Shown here piece by piece: positions 27,813 to 37,446 of a DNA stretch of 64,000 bases. How positions within the stretch are numbered: the first letter of the stretch is position 1; the number at the start of each line of letters is the position of its first letter. Below the pieces are notes generated by a model. The model saw only the letters and a program-made list of their open reading frames with translations. It did no database searches and was not told the origin of the DNA. Both the position numbers and the translations under genes were made by a program. Source of the DNA: Larkinella arboricola (lineage in GTDB: Bacteria; Bacteroidota; Bacteroidia; Cytophagales; Spirosomataceae); NCBI RefSeq assembly GCF_003259745.1, contig NZ_QLMC01000002.1, positions 62,001 through 126,000 of the forward strand, given 5' to 3'.

Positions 27813-28481
27813 TTAACTTCTCCACAAGTAGGGAAATAACATCACCGATAACGCCAGAACAATGGCGTCGATTGCCAGTAAAGTACCGATTTCGTCCAGA
27901 CTAACGCTACGGTCTAATCCATCAAGTGCATTTTTTGAGACACGAATCAGCATCAGCAGCAGCGGAAGCACCACCGGGAAGCTCAGCACCGCCATCAGGG
28001 TTGCGCTGTTCTCGGCTTTTGATGCAATACCGGCCACCAGCGTCAGCGAAGCCGCAAACCCGATAGCTCCCAAAAGCAGGTTGAGCAAAAACAGCGGCAT
28101 ATCCATGTCCTGCCCGGGTACGCCCATCACCAGCGTATAAATGCCGAACCCCAGTCCGGCCAGTACCAGCATCAGCAGCGTATTGTACAGAATTTTGGAC
28201 AGGATAATTTTCTGCGGACTGATCAGTGTATAATAGTACAAAAGCCGTCCGGACCGTTCCTGCACAAAACTCTTTGCAATGGCATTGATGGCCGTAAAGA
28301 GCAGAATAATCCAGAACAGGGCGTTCCAGACCATTGGGGTCAGTTGGTTCCGGCGTAGACTAAAGCTCAAAAAACAAACGAAAACCGTACTTACGATATA
28401 AAGCAGCATCCCGTTCAGGGCGTAGCGTTGCCGCCACTCCAGCCGAAATTCTTTGCCGATCAGGACACCAATCTGTTGCAT
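27813..28481 (-). CDS. ccmB: Haem exporter subunit CcmB
   Basis: 222 aa with six hydrophobic segments; GKEFRLEWRQRYALNGMLLY and FVQERSGRLLYYYTLISPQK are the characteristic blocks facing the CcmA ATPase. First gene of the operon ccmB-C-D-E-F. The ccmA ATPase gene is not in this window. Confidence 0.9.
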   Translation of the reverse strand: MQQIGVLIGKEFRLEWRQRYALNGMLLYIVSTVFVCFLSFSLRRNQLTPMVWNALFWIILLFTAINAIAKSFVQERSGRLLYYYTLISPQKIILSKILYNTLLMLVLAGLGFGIYTLVMGVPGQDMDMPLFLLNLLLGAIGFAASLTLVAGIASKAENSATLMAVLSFPVVLPLLLMLIRVSKNALDGLDRSVSLDEIGTLLAIDAIVLALSVMLFPYLWRS

Positions 28482-28795
28482 GACTAGCCTCGGGCGTCAG
28501 CCCATCAATGAGTTGGTTTTTGGTTTACGTACTACTAGTTATTTATACCAGATTCTACAAAATTACAACACAAACCCCAGTTCCGCTTGATAAGAAACCC
28601 GGTTTTTTCAAGAACTCTGCCAGAAGCCGGTATTCACTGACCAAGTTTTAGGATTCTGTCTGTTTTAACTATTTTTGTCGTTTCAGCTTTGCCGTTCCTG
28701 TAGCCAGTATTTTTTCAAGAATTCTTTATGAAAGCGAATGGATAAGGCTTAACTTTCGTTAATTTTTAATAATTCTAAATAATTTTGGAGCGTCT
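28482..28795. other. Divergent regulatory region between ccmB and feoA
   Basis: 314 bp, AT-rich, no gene. A minus-strand TAATTTTG (28558-28565) fits TAnnTTTG and lies 76 bp before ccmB. A plus-strand TAATTTTG (28780-28787) lies only 8 bp before the feoA ATG, too near for a normal leader. No Fur box could be identified with confidence. Confidence 0.4.
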
Positions 28796-29035
28796 ATGGA
28801 CCAGCCGAAAGAGAATACACGGAGCGTCGCAGATTTGAAAATCGGAGAAAAAGCCGTGATTCGGTCGTTTCGTGACCAGTGGATGTCATTGAAATTGCTG
28901 GAAATGGGATGTTTGCCCGGTACAGAAGTTTCGTTGCATTGCAAAGCACCCCTGGGCGATCCGATTTGCCTGAACGTTTCCGGGTACTGTCTCTCGATGC
29001 GGAAGGTCGAAGCCGCTACCATATTGGTCGACTAA
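28796..29035 (+). CDS. feoA: FeoA, cytoplasmic ferrous-iron transport protein
   Basis: 79 aa SH3-like domain: SVADLKIGEKAVIRSFRD, LKLLEMGCLPGTEVSLH and the closing LSMRKVEAATILV. It modulates FeoB; feoB follows 59 bp downstream on the same strand. Confidence 0.92.
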   Translation: MDQPKENTRSVADLKIGEKAVIRSFRDQWMSLKLLEMGCLPGTEVSLHCKAPLGDPICLNVSGYCLSMRKVEAATILVD

Positions 29036-29094
29036 TAGGAACTATATAGTTGGAACGGCCCGCCGGTATCGACTATTAATATTTTACTGAATCA

Positions 29095-31233
29095 TTGAAA
29101 TCAAAACCCGTTATCGCCCTGGTGGGCAATCCGAATTCCGGAAAATCATCGCTGTTTAACCAATTGACCGGTCTGCGCCAGAAAGTGGGCAACTTCCCCG
29201 GTGTGACGGTCGATAAAAAGTCGGGTACGGCTTTTCTGAACGAGACCACCGAAGTGGTGGTGGTCGATCTGCCGGGTGTTTACAGCATTTATCCCAAATC
29301 GCTGGATGAGCAGGTGGTCACCGATATTCTGGCCAATCCTGACCATCCGGATTACCCCGACGTGGCCATTGTGGTGGTGGATGCCTCCAACCTGAACCGG
29401 AATCTCCTGCTTTTTAGCCAGATTCAGGATCTGGGCGTACCCGTAATCATGGCGCTGAACATGCTGGACATTGCCCGGCAGCAGCAGGTGGAAATCAATG
29501 CCGTCCGGTTGTCGATGCAGCTGGGCGTACCGGTCGTGAAAATCAATGCGCGGGTGGGCGAGGGGCTCGACCGGCTGAAAAAAGCCGTTGAACAGCAACT
29601 GAGCGAACCGGTGGTGGCCGACAAACTTTTTTTTGATCCGGCGCTGGCAGGCGCTTCTGCCGGACTGGATATGAAGGGCCTTATTTCGGACGTTCGGGAA
29701 AACTACCGGCTCGACAACAACTACGTTGCCCTGCAATACCTCATTCAACACGACGGTTTTACGTTTCTGGACCAGCCGCAACGGGTCCGGCTGGACGGCC
29801 TGATCGATAAATACGGTTTTAACGAACTGGATTTCCAGACGAAAGAAACCATCGGACGCTACCAACGGATCGGTGAAGTGGCCCGGGAAGCGGTAACCAA
29901 TAACCGCCCGCTCGACCAGCCTACCTGGAGCCAGCGCATCGACCGGATCCTGCTGCACCCGTTCTGGGGATACGCCATCTTTCTGACCATCCTGCTGCTG
30001 ATCTTCCAGGCCATTTTTGCCTGGGCGCAACCGTTCGTCGATGGGATTGACGAAGGCGTTACCTGGATTAACAACACCCTGCACGAACGGCTGCCCGAAG
30101 GTCCGCTGACGGATTTGCTGACCGACGGTATTCTGGCCGGTATCGGGGGCGTGGTGGTATTTATTCCGCAGATCGCCTTTCTGTTTTTTCTGATTTCGCT
30201 GCTGGAAGAATCGGGTTATATGTCGCGCGTGATGGTTCTGATGGACCGCATCATGCGGCAATTTGGTCTGAACGGGCGGAGCGTTGTGCCGTTGATTTCG
30301 GGCGTAGCCTGCGCGGTTCCGGCCATTATGGCGACCCGCAGCATCGGTTCCTGGCGCGAACGGCTGATTACCATTCTGGTGACACCACTGATGAGCTGCT
30401 CGGCCCGCTTGCCCATTTATACCATTCTGATTGCCCTGGTCGTGCCGGAAAAAACCATACTGGGTTTTCTCAATATGCAGGGACTGGTGATGATGGCCCT
30501 GTATCTGCTGGGGCTGGCGGCTGCACTGGTTGCGGCTTACGTCTTTAAAAAACTGGTGAAAGCGCGCGATAAAGGCTTATTCATCATGGAGTTGCCAACG
30601 TACAAATGGCCTCGCTGGAATCACGTCGGTATTACGGTTTGGGATAGCGTCAAATCATTTGTCTGGCAGGCCGGGCGGGTTATTGTTGCTATTTCTATTG
30701 TGCTATGGGTGCTGGCTTCCTACGGCCCCGGTGATGACATGGAGCAGGCCGAGAACCGGGTGAGACATCAATCGGCCAATATACCGACGGAACAGATCGA
30801 AAACCGGGTGGCTTCCGAACGGCTGGAAGCATCGTATGCCGGACGGTTTGGGAAAATTCTCGAACCCGCTATTAAGCCGCTGGGCTACGACTGGAAAATT
30901 GGCATTGCGCTCATCAGTTCGTTTGCCGCCCGCGAAGTGTTTGTCGGAACGATTGCGACGATTTACAGCATTGGCAGTGCCGACGGGGAAGATGACAGCA
31001 CGGTTCGGGAGAAACTGGCAACGGAGGTAAATCCGGAGACGGGCGGGCCCATGTATACCCCGGCGGTGGCTTTTTCGCTGCTGGTGTTTTATGTCTTTGC
31101 GATGATGTGTATGAGCACCATTGCCACCGTGTACCGCGAAACAAAAGGCTGGAAGTGGCCGCTGATCCAATTGGGGTATATGAGTGTACTGGCTTATGTT
31201 TCCGCTTTCCTGGTGTACCAATTGATGAAATAA
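29095..31233 (+). CDS. feoB: Ferrous iron transporter FeoB
   Basis: 712 aa from a TTG start at 29095; no ATG lies closer. N-terminal G domain: G1 GNPNSGKSSLF at 11-21, G2 region FPGVTVDKK, G3 DLPGVYS, G4 NMLD. Two Gate domains follow, the first with GLNGRSVVPLISGVACAVPA. About 300 aa of soluble G plus helical domain, then the membrane part. It takes up Fe(II). Ends with LVYQLMK. No feoC is seen. Confidence 0.95.
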   Translation: MKSKPVIALVGNPNSGKSSLFNQLTGLRQKVGNFPGVTVDKKSGTAFLNETTEVVVVDLPGVYSIYPKSLDEQVVTDILANPDHPDYPDVAIVVVDASNLNRNLLLFSQIQDLGVPVIMALNMLDIARQQQVEINAVRLSMQLGVPVVKINARVGEGLDRLKKAVEQQLSEPVVADKLFFDPALAGASAGLDMKGLISDVRENYRLDNNYVALQYLIQHDGFTFLDQPQRVRLDGLIDKYGFNELDFQTKETIGRYQRIGEVAREAVTNNRPLDQPTWSQRIDRILLHPFWGYAIFLTILLLIFQAIFAWAQPFVDGIDEGVTWINNTLHERLPEGPLTDLLTDGILAGIGGVVVFIPQIAFLFFLISLLEESGYMSRVMVLMDRIMRQFGLNGRSVVPLISGVACAVPAIMATRSIGSWRERLITILVTPLMSCSARLPIYTILIALVVPEKTILGFLNMQGLVMMALYLLGLAAALVAAYVFKKLVKARDKGLFIMELPTYKWPRWNHVGITVWDSVKSFVWQAGRVIVAISIVLWVLASYGPGDDMEQAENRVRHQSANIPTEQIENRVASERLEASYAGRFGKILEPAIKPLGYDWKIGIALISSFAAREVFVGTIATIYSIGSADGEDDSTVREKLATEVNPETGGPMYTPAVAFSLLVFYVFAMMCMSTIATVYRETKGWKWPLIQLGYMSVLAYVSAFLVYQLMK

Positions 31234-31236
31234 AAA

Positions 31237-31296
31237 AAACAGATTTCAAAAAGAGCAGCAGGCTTTTACGGCTGCATCTCTACATGAAATCTGTTT
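31237..31296. terminator. Long interrupted hairpin after feoB
   Basis: A 12-bp outer stem (31237-31248 with 31285-31296) encloses an inner GCAGC/GCTGC stem. T-rich on both outer sides, so it can end feoB and the minus-strand small gene at 31328. Confidence 0.65.
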
Positions 31297-31327
31297 CTTA
31301 GGTATTAATTCTTTACGGTTTTGTCCG

Positions 31328-31492
31328 TTACCAGAGCAACCCTTTCGATATGATCGGATAGACAAAGTGAAAAAGAATGTAGGCAAAGATCATGACTGTC
31401 AATACGCCAAGTAATGAGATCTGATCGATTTCAAAACGGACCCGACGCCCTGGGCGACTTACTTTCCATTCTTTGGGGACACTGTTTCTCAT
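31328..31492 (-). CDS. Short single-pass membrane protein
   Basis: 54 aa, MRNSVPKEWKVSRPGRRVRF then EIDQISLLGVLTVMIFAYIL and FHFVYPIISKGLLW. A basic N-terminal region of about 20 residues precedes one hydrophobic helix, giving a predicted N-in topology. ATG start, TAA stop, its own apparent terminator (31237-31296). Convergent with feoB. I do not recognise it; similar tiny Trp/Arg-rich membrane proteins are seen in Cytophagales. Too short for simple length filters. Confidence 0.6.
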   Translation of the reverse strand: MRNSVPKEWKVSRPGRRVRFEIDQISLLGVLTVMIFAYILFHFVYPIISKGLLW

Positions 31493-31965
31493 GGTAACTT
31501 ACAAATTATGGTGTGGTATACTTCGGTGTTGGATATAGTGCAAATTTGAACAATCAGCCTGATTCGGTTATACGTACAACTACGTGATTTTAAATTCAAG
31601 TAGTTTTCCCGTCTCGGTTTATGCTGATTTACTTAACTATTTTCAAATTCTATTCCATTTTGGTTTCAATAACCGGTCTGCCGGGAGTCAATAAGTATAC
31701 TACTGGCTATTAAGTAGTTACATTTTGACATATGCGTAAAATCCCATCGTCATACTATGTCACCAATGCGGGACAGAGCTTGTTTGTGGAATAGTTTCTA
31801 CACTCCCCGGGAATCCCTTACACAACTAATGACCCCGTATTGTGTATGGGAGTTGGAAGTAGCTTGAATGGAGTAAGAAAATATTTTCTGGAATAACGGC
31901 TATCTATCTGGTTCTGGCGGGCTAAACCGTCAGAAAAAGCCGGTGCTGTAGCAAGAAAAGGAGAG
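31493..31965. other. 473-bp gap with no recognised feature
   Basis: AT-rich, no convincing ORF in six frames, no tRNA-like or known structured-RNA signature. A 12-bp perfect palindrome GAAAATATTTTC lies near 31878-31890. It probably holds the promoter of the small gene at 31328. Confidence 0.4.
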
Positions 31966-33465
31966 TTAATCCCAGCGCAGCGACTCAATAATGTCCTGTG
32001 CCGTCAGGCCGATTTGCCCACGTTGGTTGGCCACCCGGTCGCCTGCGCGTCCGTGTTCGAAGACACCCAGCACGGCGGCTTCCACCGGATCATATCCCTG
32101 TGCCAGCAAACCCGTCAGGATGCCCGTCAGCACATCGCCAGTACCGCCTGTACTCATGCCGGGGTTACCCGTAGAATTAAAGTGGGTGGTTCCGTCGGCG
32201 GTGGCGATGGCAGAGTGAGCGCCTTTTAAAACCACCACTAAACGGTTTCGCTGGGCGAAATCGCGCAGAAGGCCCAGTTTATCATAGTCGCTGGTCCAGC
32301 GCCGGGTTAGTCGTTCAAACTCTTTCGGATGCGGAGTCAGAATACTGTTCTTGGGGATTTTGGCAATTAACTCACGGTTTTGCGCGATCAGGTTAAGAGC
32401 ATCCGCGTCAATGACCAGCGGTTTCTGGGCATCGGAAAGCAGTTTGGTGAGCATCGCAAGGGTTTCGGGTGCCGTGCCAATACCGGGACCAACCCCGATA
32501 GCTGCGTATTTGCTCAGGTCAATCTCTTCCAGTTCCGACTGACCCGTCAGGATATGCTGATGCCCGTCGGGCTGGCACATGGCTTCCGGAACCGTGGTCT
32601 GGATGATATCATAGCCGCAGCGGGGCACCTGAACCGACAGCAGGCCAACGCCCGACCGCAGGCACGCCCGCGAAGCCAGCACGGCAGCCCCCATTTTCCC
32701 ATAACTACCCGCAAACAGCAGGGCATGCCCAAACGAGCCTTTGTGGGAAAAGCGGTTTCGGGGACGGAGCAGATGCCGGATCTCTCTTTCGGTCGTGTAA
32801 AAATACGTGGTGGGCGTCCGGTCCATAAAGGTTCGGCTCAGGTTAATGTCTACCACATGCCATTCTCCCACGTACTGGCTTTGAGAAGGGAGCATAAAGG
32901 CCAGCTTGGGCAATTGGAAGGTAACGGTATAATCGGGCTGGATAATCGTCGCGTTGGGGCCGTTAGCCGCGTCGGCAAAAAGGCCGCTGGCAATGTCAAC
33001 GGCGACCACCGTGGCCGGGCTGTGGTTGATGGCGTCGATGGCTGACTGCACAATGCCCTCCGTCGTTCGCGACAAACCGGAACCCAGAATGGCGTCAATA
33101 ACAACCTCGCGGTTGCGGATGACCGGGATGTCGCGTTCGTTTTCGATGTAACTAATGGGGGCAATTAGTTTCAGGCGCCGGTGATTATGCATGAAGTCTT
33201 CCGATTCGCGGGGGGCGTACCGGACCACATACGTCTGAACCTTGTATTCCAGTTGTGTCAACAGCCGGGCAATGGCCAGACCGTCGCCACCGTTGTTGCC
33301 CAACCCGCAGAAGACCCGAACCGGACGATCTTTGTCAAAACGGGCCGTATACCAGTCCGTAAACGCCTGTGCAGCCCTCTCCATGAGGTTAATGGGGGCA
33401 ACGGGTTCATGTTCGATGGTATATTGATCGAGCGCGCGGGTTTGTTCAACGTTGAGAATCTTCAT
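31966..33465 (-). CDS. nnr: Bifunctional NAD(P)HX epimerase/dehydratase (Nnr)
   Basis: 499 aa from the ATG at 33465 (MKILNVEQTRALDQYTI); an earlier ATG at 33546 adds 27 unrelated residues. N-terminal YjeF_N epimerase domain (about 1-215) with CGLGNNGGDGLAIARLL; C-terminal dehydratase domain (about 225-499) with SHKGSFGHALLFAGSYGKMG, ILTPHPKEF and the ATP/ADP site GGTGDVLTGILTGLL. It repairs hydrated NAD(P)H. Confidence 0.95.
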   Translation of the reverse strand: MKILNVEQTRALDQYTIEHEPVAPINLMERAAQAFTDWYTARFDKDRPVRVFCGLGNNGGDGLAIARLLTQLEYKVQTYVVRYAPRESEDFMHNHRRLKLIAPISYIENERDIPVIRNREVVIDAILGSGLSRTTEGIVQSAIDAINHSPATVVAVDIASGLFADAANGPNATIIQPDYTVTFQLPKLAFMLPSQSQYVGEWHVVDINLSRTFMDRTPTTYFYTTEREIRHLLRPRNRFSHKGSFGHALLFAGSYGKMGAAVLASRACLRSGVGLLSVQVPRCGYDIIQTTVPEAMCQPDGHQHILTGQSELEEIDLSKYAAIGVGPGIGTAPETLAMLTKLLSDAQKPLVIDADALNLIAQNRELIAKIPKNSILTPHPKEFERLTRRWTSDYDKLGLLRDFAQRNRLVVVLKGAHSAIATADGTTHFNSTGNPGMSTGGTGDVLTGILTGLLAQGYDPVEAAVLGVFEHGRAGDRVANQRGQIGLTAQDIIESLRWD

Positions 33466-33587
33466 CAGCGAGAAATTGACGGGATAAGGGGTTGTGGTGG
33501 CGAAATAGCTAAAAACCTCGTCAGCATCCAACCGTTCGTCCATCAATTTATTTCAGCCTAGCCCTTTATAAAACGGAAATTAATTCC

Positions 33588-33595
33588 TACATTTG
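33588..33595 (+). promoter_or_regulatory. -7 promoter element of rplS (TACATTTG)
   Basis: Exact TAnnTTTG, 43 bp before the rplS ATG, with TTT about 20 bp upstream at the -33 position. Confidence 0.6.
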
Positions 33596-33638
33596 CGGCT
33601 TATAAAGAAATTTCATACCCCCGAAGATATCTACGGTC

Positions 33639-34016
33639 ATGAGTGAATTAATTAAACTGGTCGAAGCTGACAACGCAAGCCGCCGGGAAGGTTTTCCGGT
33701 CTTTCAATCAGGCGACACAGTCAATGTACACGTTAAAATCCGCGAAGGAAACAAAGAGCGGATTCAGGTTTACTCGGGTACGGTGATTCAACGCCGGAAT
33801 CCGAACACCAATGGAGAGACATTTACGGTACGTAAAATTTCAAACGGTGTGGGTGTAGAGCGGATTTTCCCGGTTCTGTCACCAAACATCGACAAAGTTG
33901 AAGTGGTTCGTCTGGGTAAAGTTCGTCGCGCTCGTCTGTTCTATCTACGTGGCCGTCAGGGCAAAGCTGCACGTATTAAGGAGCGGAAAGCAAAAAGTCG
34001 GCAGCCACAGGCATAA
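33639..34016 (+). CDS. rplS: 50S ribosomal protein L19
   Basis: 125 aa: [51 protein letters not shown] and [20 protein letters not shown] are all typical. It sits at the 30S-50S interface. Alone here, not with rpsP-rimM-trmD as in many other bacteria. A basic C-terminal tail follows the fold. Confidence 0.98.
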   Translation: MSELIKLVEADNASRREGFPVFQSGDTVNVHVKIREGNKERIQVYSGTVIQRRNPNTNGETFTVRKISNGVGVERIFPVLSPNIDKVEVVRLGKVRRARLFYLRGRQGKAARIKERKAKSRQPQA

Positions 34017-34039
34017 GCACTGTATGACTTACGAATAAG

Positions 34040-34067
34040 AAGCTGTCTGGAAAGACGGCTTTTTTTG
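34040..34067 (+). terminator. Terminator of rplS
   Basis: AGCTGTCT (34041-34048) pairs with AGACGGCT (34053-34060), loop GGAA, then six T. Confidence 0.85.
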
Positions 34068-34081
34068 TACCAAAAAATTAG

Positions 34082-34165
34082 GAGTGATGTATTAAAAAGT
34101 ATGAATTGACTGACGCATTCTACTCGCGAAGCGACTCTTAATTCAGACTTCGTAACTCATCACGC
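34082..34165. repeat. Intergenic phased repeat, GATGAGTTA family
   Basis: Left arm GTGATGTATTAAAAAGTATG and the complement of the right arm GTGATGAGTTACGAAGTCTG, then GAATT in both. It lies just before dapF. Similar to the element between the permease genes. Confidence 0.55.
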
Positions 34166-34178
34166 TCACTTCCTGACC

Positions 34179-34952
34179 ATGATCGATTTCTTCAAATACC
34201 AGGGAACCGGCAACGATTTTATTCTCATCGACGACCGCGCCGAAACGTTTCCCATCTCCCAGGAACGTATCGCCCGGCTTTGTCACCGGCGGTTTGGAAT
34301 TGGTGCTGACGGTCTGATTCTGCTCCGTAATCATCCGGAGTTCGATTTTCAGATGATTTATTTCAACTCCGACGGGGCAGAGGGCAGTATGTGCGGCAAC
34401 GGTGGGCGGTGCATCGTCCGGTTTGCGCACGATCTGGGACTGTTTGAAAAAGAAACGCGTTTTCTGGCCGTCGATGGCGAACACCGGGCCGTGGTCAATG
34501 GCGGAGAGGTTTCGCTGAAGATGAACGAGATTTCCGGGATTGATCAGCACGCTGATTATGCGTTCCTGAACACGGGTTCTCCGCACTATGTGAAAGTGGT
34601 GGAGGATGTCGAGTCGATGGATGTTGTTGCTGAAGGCCGCCCGGTTCGGTACAGCGAACGGTTTGCTCCCGGAGGAACCAACGCCAACTTCATTGAACCG
34701 ATTGGAGAGAACGCCCTGTTTGTCCGGACGTATGAACGGGGTGTGGAGGACGAAACGTATTCCTGCGGAACAGGGGTGACGGCATCGGCCCTGGTGGCAC
34801 ACCGCCAGCTCGGTATGCAGAGTCCCGTGTCGATCCGGACGCTGGGCGGAAATCTGCGCGTTTCCTTTGTAGCCCACGACCAGGATCATTTCAGCGAACT
34901 TTATCTGATTGGTCCCGCCGTTCGGGTTTATAGCGGTTCCATTGACGCCTGA
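34179..34952 (+). CDS. dapF: Diaminopimelate epimerase
   Basis: 257 aa. The two catalytic Cys are in MCGNGGRC (C72) and [11 protein letters not shown] (near 193). Substrate residues are seen in KYQGTGNDF and FNSDGAEGS. It converts LL- to meso-diaminopimelate for lysine and peptidoglycan. Start ATG at 34179; the family begins at this point. Confidence 0.96.
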   Translation: MIDFFKYQGTGNDFILIDDRAETFPISQERIARLCHRRFGIGADGLILLRNHPEFDFQMIYFNSDGAEGSMCGNGGRCIVRFAHDLGLFEKETRFLAVDGEHRAVVNGGEVSLKMNEISGIDQHADYAFLNTGSPHYVKVVEDVESMDVVAEGRPVRYSERFAPGGTNANFIEPIGENALFVRTYERGVEDETYSCGTGVTASALVAHRQLGMQSPVSIRTLGGNLRVSFVAHDQDHFSELYLIGPAVRVYSGSIDA

Positions 34953-34957
34953 CGGTT

Positions 34958-35314
34958 TTATTCGTCCACGCCCAGGATGCCGCCTTTCAGGTGATACATA
35001 TTTTTGGCTTCCAGTTCGGGGTGGCGGCAGAAATCCTTGGCAGCCACCCGGCTTCGGATTCCGTTTGTGCAGACGACAATGACATTGTCGTAGGGGAGCA
35101 GATAATGCCGTTTGTCTCGGATTTCGGCCAGCGGAATGTTTAGCCCACCGATATTAAACTCTTCAAACTCCCACTCATCACGGACATCGACAATGACGGT
35201 TTCCGGCTGCATCACTAACGACTCCATTTCTTCCGTTGTAATGTCGGTATACGTTTTCTGGCTCACGGTATCAGGATTGATGTAGATTATCCGACTTACT
35301 GAATTAAGTAACAC
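34958..35314 (-). CDS. Rhodanese-like single-domain protein
   Basis: 118 aa if it starts at the GTG at 35314; a second GTG at 35266 (giving SQKTYTDITTEEMESL) fits the domain edge better. One rhodanese fold: VIVDVRDEWEFEE, then NIPLAEI, and the active loop VCTNGIRSR with the Cys that carries sulfur. Cytoplasmic sulfur transfer. Convergent with dapF, 5 bp apart. Confidence 0.88.
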   Translation of the reverse strand: MLLNSVSRIIYINPDTVSQKTYTDITTEEMESLVMQPETVIVDVRDEWEFEEFNIGGLNIPLAEIRDKRHYLLPYDNVIVVCTNGIRSRVAAKDFCRHPELEAKNMYHLKGGILGVDE

Positions 35315-35539
35315 AAAAAATGCGGAGGGTGTTTAGCTGTGTCTGAGAATTATGGTCGGGCTATATAAGCATTTTCGGGTCGTAGTAAAACCAGTTGCCT
35401 AATGGTTGGCAACGGAAACCATATAGTAAAGGTTCCGTCAAAAAATCTGCCAACTTGTCACATCCGACGGCTCTGGAACAGTTCTTGGTGTCGTGTCGAC
35501 GTCAGATTATTTCCGTCAATCATACTAATTTCTATTGTC

Positions 35540-37369
35540 ATGAACTCGACCATTCAGGAAAAAGGTCAAATTTCGATTCATACGGAAAACATCTTTCCGA
35601 TCATTAAAAAGTTTCTTTATTCTGATCACGAGATTTTTCTGCGAGAACTGGTTTCCAATGCCGTTGATGCTTCCCAGAAACTGAAAAAACTGGCCGGTTT
35701 CGGTGAGTTTAACGGGGAGTTGGGCGAGCAGAAAGTAACCGTAACCCTTAACGAAGAAGCTAAAACGATTACCGTCAGTGACCGGGGTATCGGGATGACG
35801 GCGGAAGAAATTAAAAAGTATATCAACCAGATTGCCTTTTCGGGAGCTTCGGAATTTCTGGAGAAATACAAGGATAAACTCGACGAAAAGGGTGCCATCA
35901 TCGGACATTTTGGCTTAGGGTTCTACTCGGCTTTCATGGTGGCGCAACAGGTTGAAATCATTACCAAATCCTACCGCGAAGGTTCGGCGGCTGCCCGCTG
36001 GATTTGCGACGGCTCCACCGAATTTGAAATTACGGAAGCCGAGCGTGCCGAACACGGTACTGACGTGATTCTGCACATTGCCCCGGATTCAGAAGAGTTT
36101 CTGGATAAAAACCGGCTGCGGACCATTCTTGAAAAATACGGTCGTTTCCTGCCAGTGTCCATCGAATTTGACGGCACGACGATCAACAATACCGCCCCCA
36201 TCTGGACCAAGTCACCGTCCGAACTGACGGATGAGGATTACCAGAATTTCTACAAAGAACTCTATCCGATGTCGGAAGAGCCGTTGTTCTGGATTCACCT
36301 GAACGTTGATTATCCGTTCAACCTGACAGGTGTACTTTACTTCCCACGGCTTAAAAACGATTTCCAGATCCGGCGCGAAAAAATTCAGTTGTACAGCCGT
36401 CAGGTGTTTATTACCGACGAAGTAAAAGACATCGTGCCCGACTTCCTGATGATGCTGCACGGCGTGATTGACTCGCCGGACATTCCGCTCAACGTTTCCC
36501 GGAGCTTCCTGCAAGCCGACAGCAACGTTAAAAAAATCAACGGTTACATTACACGCAAGGTGGCGGATAAGCTCTCCGAGATTTTCCGGAATGACCGCGC
36601 TGGCTTTGAGCAGAAATTCGATGACATCGGACTGTTTATAAAATACGGTATCATCAGCGATGACAAATTCTACGAAAAAGCGAAGGATTTCTGTCTGGTG
36701 AAAAACGTAGACGGCAAGTATTTTACGTTTGACGAATTTAGCGAAGCCGTTAAAGAAAATCAGACGGACAAAAATGGTACCGCTGTCTGGCTGTATACAA
36801 ACGATCGTCAGAAACAGGATGGTTTTATCGATTCGGCCAAAAAGCGGGGGTACGAAGTCCTGCTGTTTGATACCGTCATCGATAGCCACTTTATTAATAC
36901 GCTGGAATACAAGCTCGAAAAAACCAGTTTGAAGCGGGTCGACTCCGATACGTTCGACAAGCTGATTGATAAAGGACTGAGCAACGAAAGTGTTTTATCG
37001 GAAGACGACCGGAACAAACTGAAATCGTTGTTTGAAGAAGTGCTGGACAATAAAACCGCAGCGGTTTCTGTCGAAGCCATGCCGACCGACGAGCTACCGG
37101 TCATCATTACGTTGCCGGAATTTTTCCGTCGAATGAAAGATATGTCGGCCCTGAGCGGAGAACGCAGCATGTTTGGCCCGATGCCGGATAGCTATAACGT
37201 GGCCGTAAACGCCAATCACCCGCTGGCCGACCGCATTCTGAAAGTAAGCGATACCGACGAGCAGAAAGTGCTAATCAAGCAAAGCCTGGATCTGGCGAAA
37301 CTGTCGCAGGGAATGCTTTCCGGTACTGACCTGACGGCGTTTATCCGCCGGACGGTTGAGACGCTGTAA
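35540..37369 (+). CDS. htpG: Chaperone HtpG (Hsp90)
   Basis: 609 aa from the ATG at 35540 (MNSTIQEKGQISIHTENIFP); the frame is open further up to 35402 but that part is unlike Hsp90. N-terminal GHKL ATPase: ELVSNAVDASQKL, DRGIGM and GHFGLGFYSAFM. The middle domain contains NLTGVLYFPRLK and PLNVSRSFLQAD with the catalytic Arg. A short inverted repeat GTTGCC/GGCAAC (35394-35413) lies upstream; no link to the groS inverted repeat was found. Confidence 0.96.
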   Translation: MNSTIQEKGQISIHTENIFPIIKKFLYSDHEIFLRELVSNAVDASQKLKKLAGFGEFNGELGEQKVTVTLNEEAKTITVSDRGIGMTAEEIKKYINQIAFSGASEFLEKYKDKLDEKGAIIGHFGLGFYSAFMVAQQVEIITKSYREGSAAARWICDGSTEFEITEAERAEHGTDVILHIAPDSEEFLDKNRLRTILEKYGRFLPVSIEFDGTTINNTAPIWTKSPSELTDEDYQNFYKELYPMSEEPLFWIHLNVDYPFNLTGVLYFPRLKNDFQIRREKIQLYSRQVFITDEVKDIVPDFLMMLHGVIDSPDIPLNVSRSFLQADSNVKKINGYITRKVADKLSEIFRNDRAGFEQKFDDIGLFIKYGIISDDKFYEKAKDFCLVKNVDGKYFTFDEFSEAVKENQTDKNGTAVWLYTNDRQKQDGFIDSAKKRGYEVLLFDTVIDSHFINTLEYKLEKTSLKRVDSDTFDKLIDKGLSNESVLSEDDRNKLKSLFEEVLDNKTAAVSVEAMPTDELPVIITLPEFFRRMKDMSALSGERSMFGPMPDSYNVAVNANHPLADRILKVSDTDEQKVLIKQSLDLAKLSQGMLSGTDLTAFIRRTVETL

Positions 37370-37385
37370 GGCATGGCCGTTGTGT

Positions 37386-37446
37386 AAACGGTTTAAATAA
37401 AAACGGACGGCCTTTCCGAGGCCGTCCGTTTTTATTTAAACCGTTT
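37386..37446. terminator. 27-bp perfect-stem bidirectional terminator after htpG
   Basis: Left arm 37386-37412, right arm 37420-37446, loop of 7 nt. The GC core GGACGGCC is flanked by A-rich and T-rich segments. The right arm includes two bases of the stop codon of the HhH gene at 37445. Confidence 0.9.

Noticed and set aside
28780-28787. feoA promoter TAATTTTG
   Set aside because: Only 8 bp before the ATG, leaving no leader; likely a chance match in AT-rich DNA.
35402-35539. N-terminal extension of HtpG
   Set aside because: The added 46 residues have no Hsp90 similarity; the family start is at 35540.
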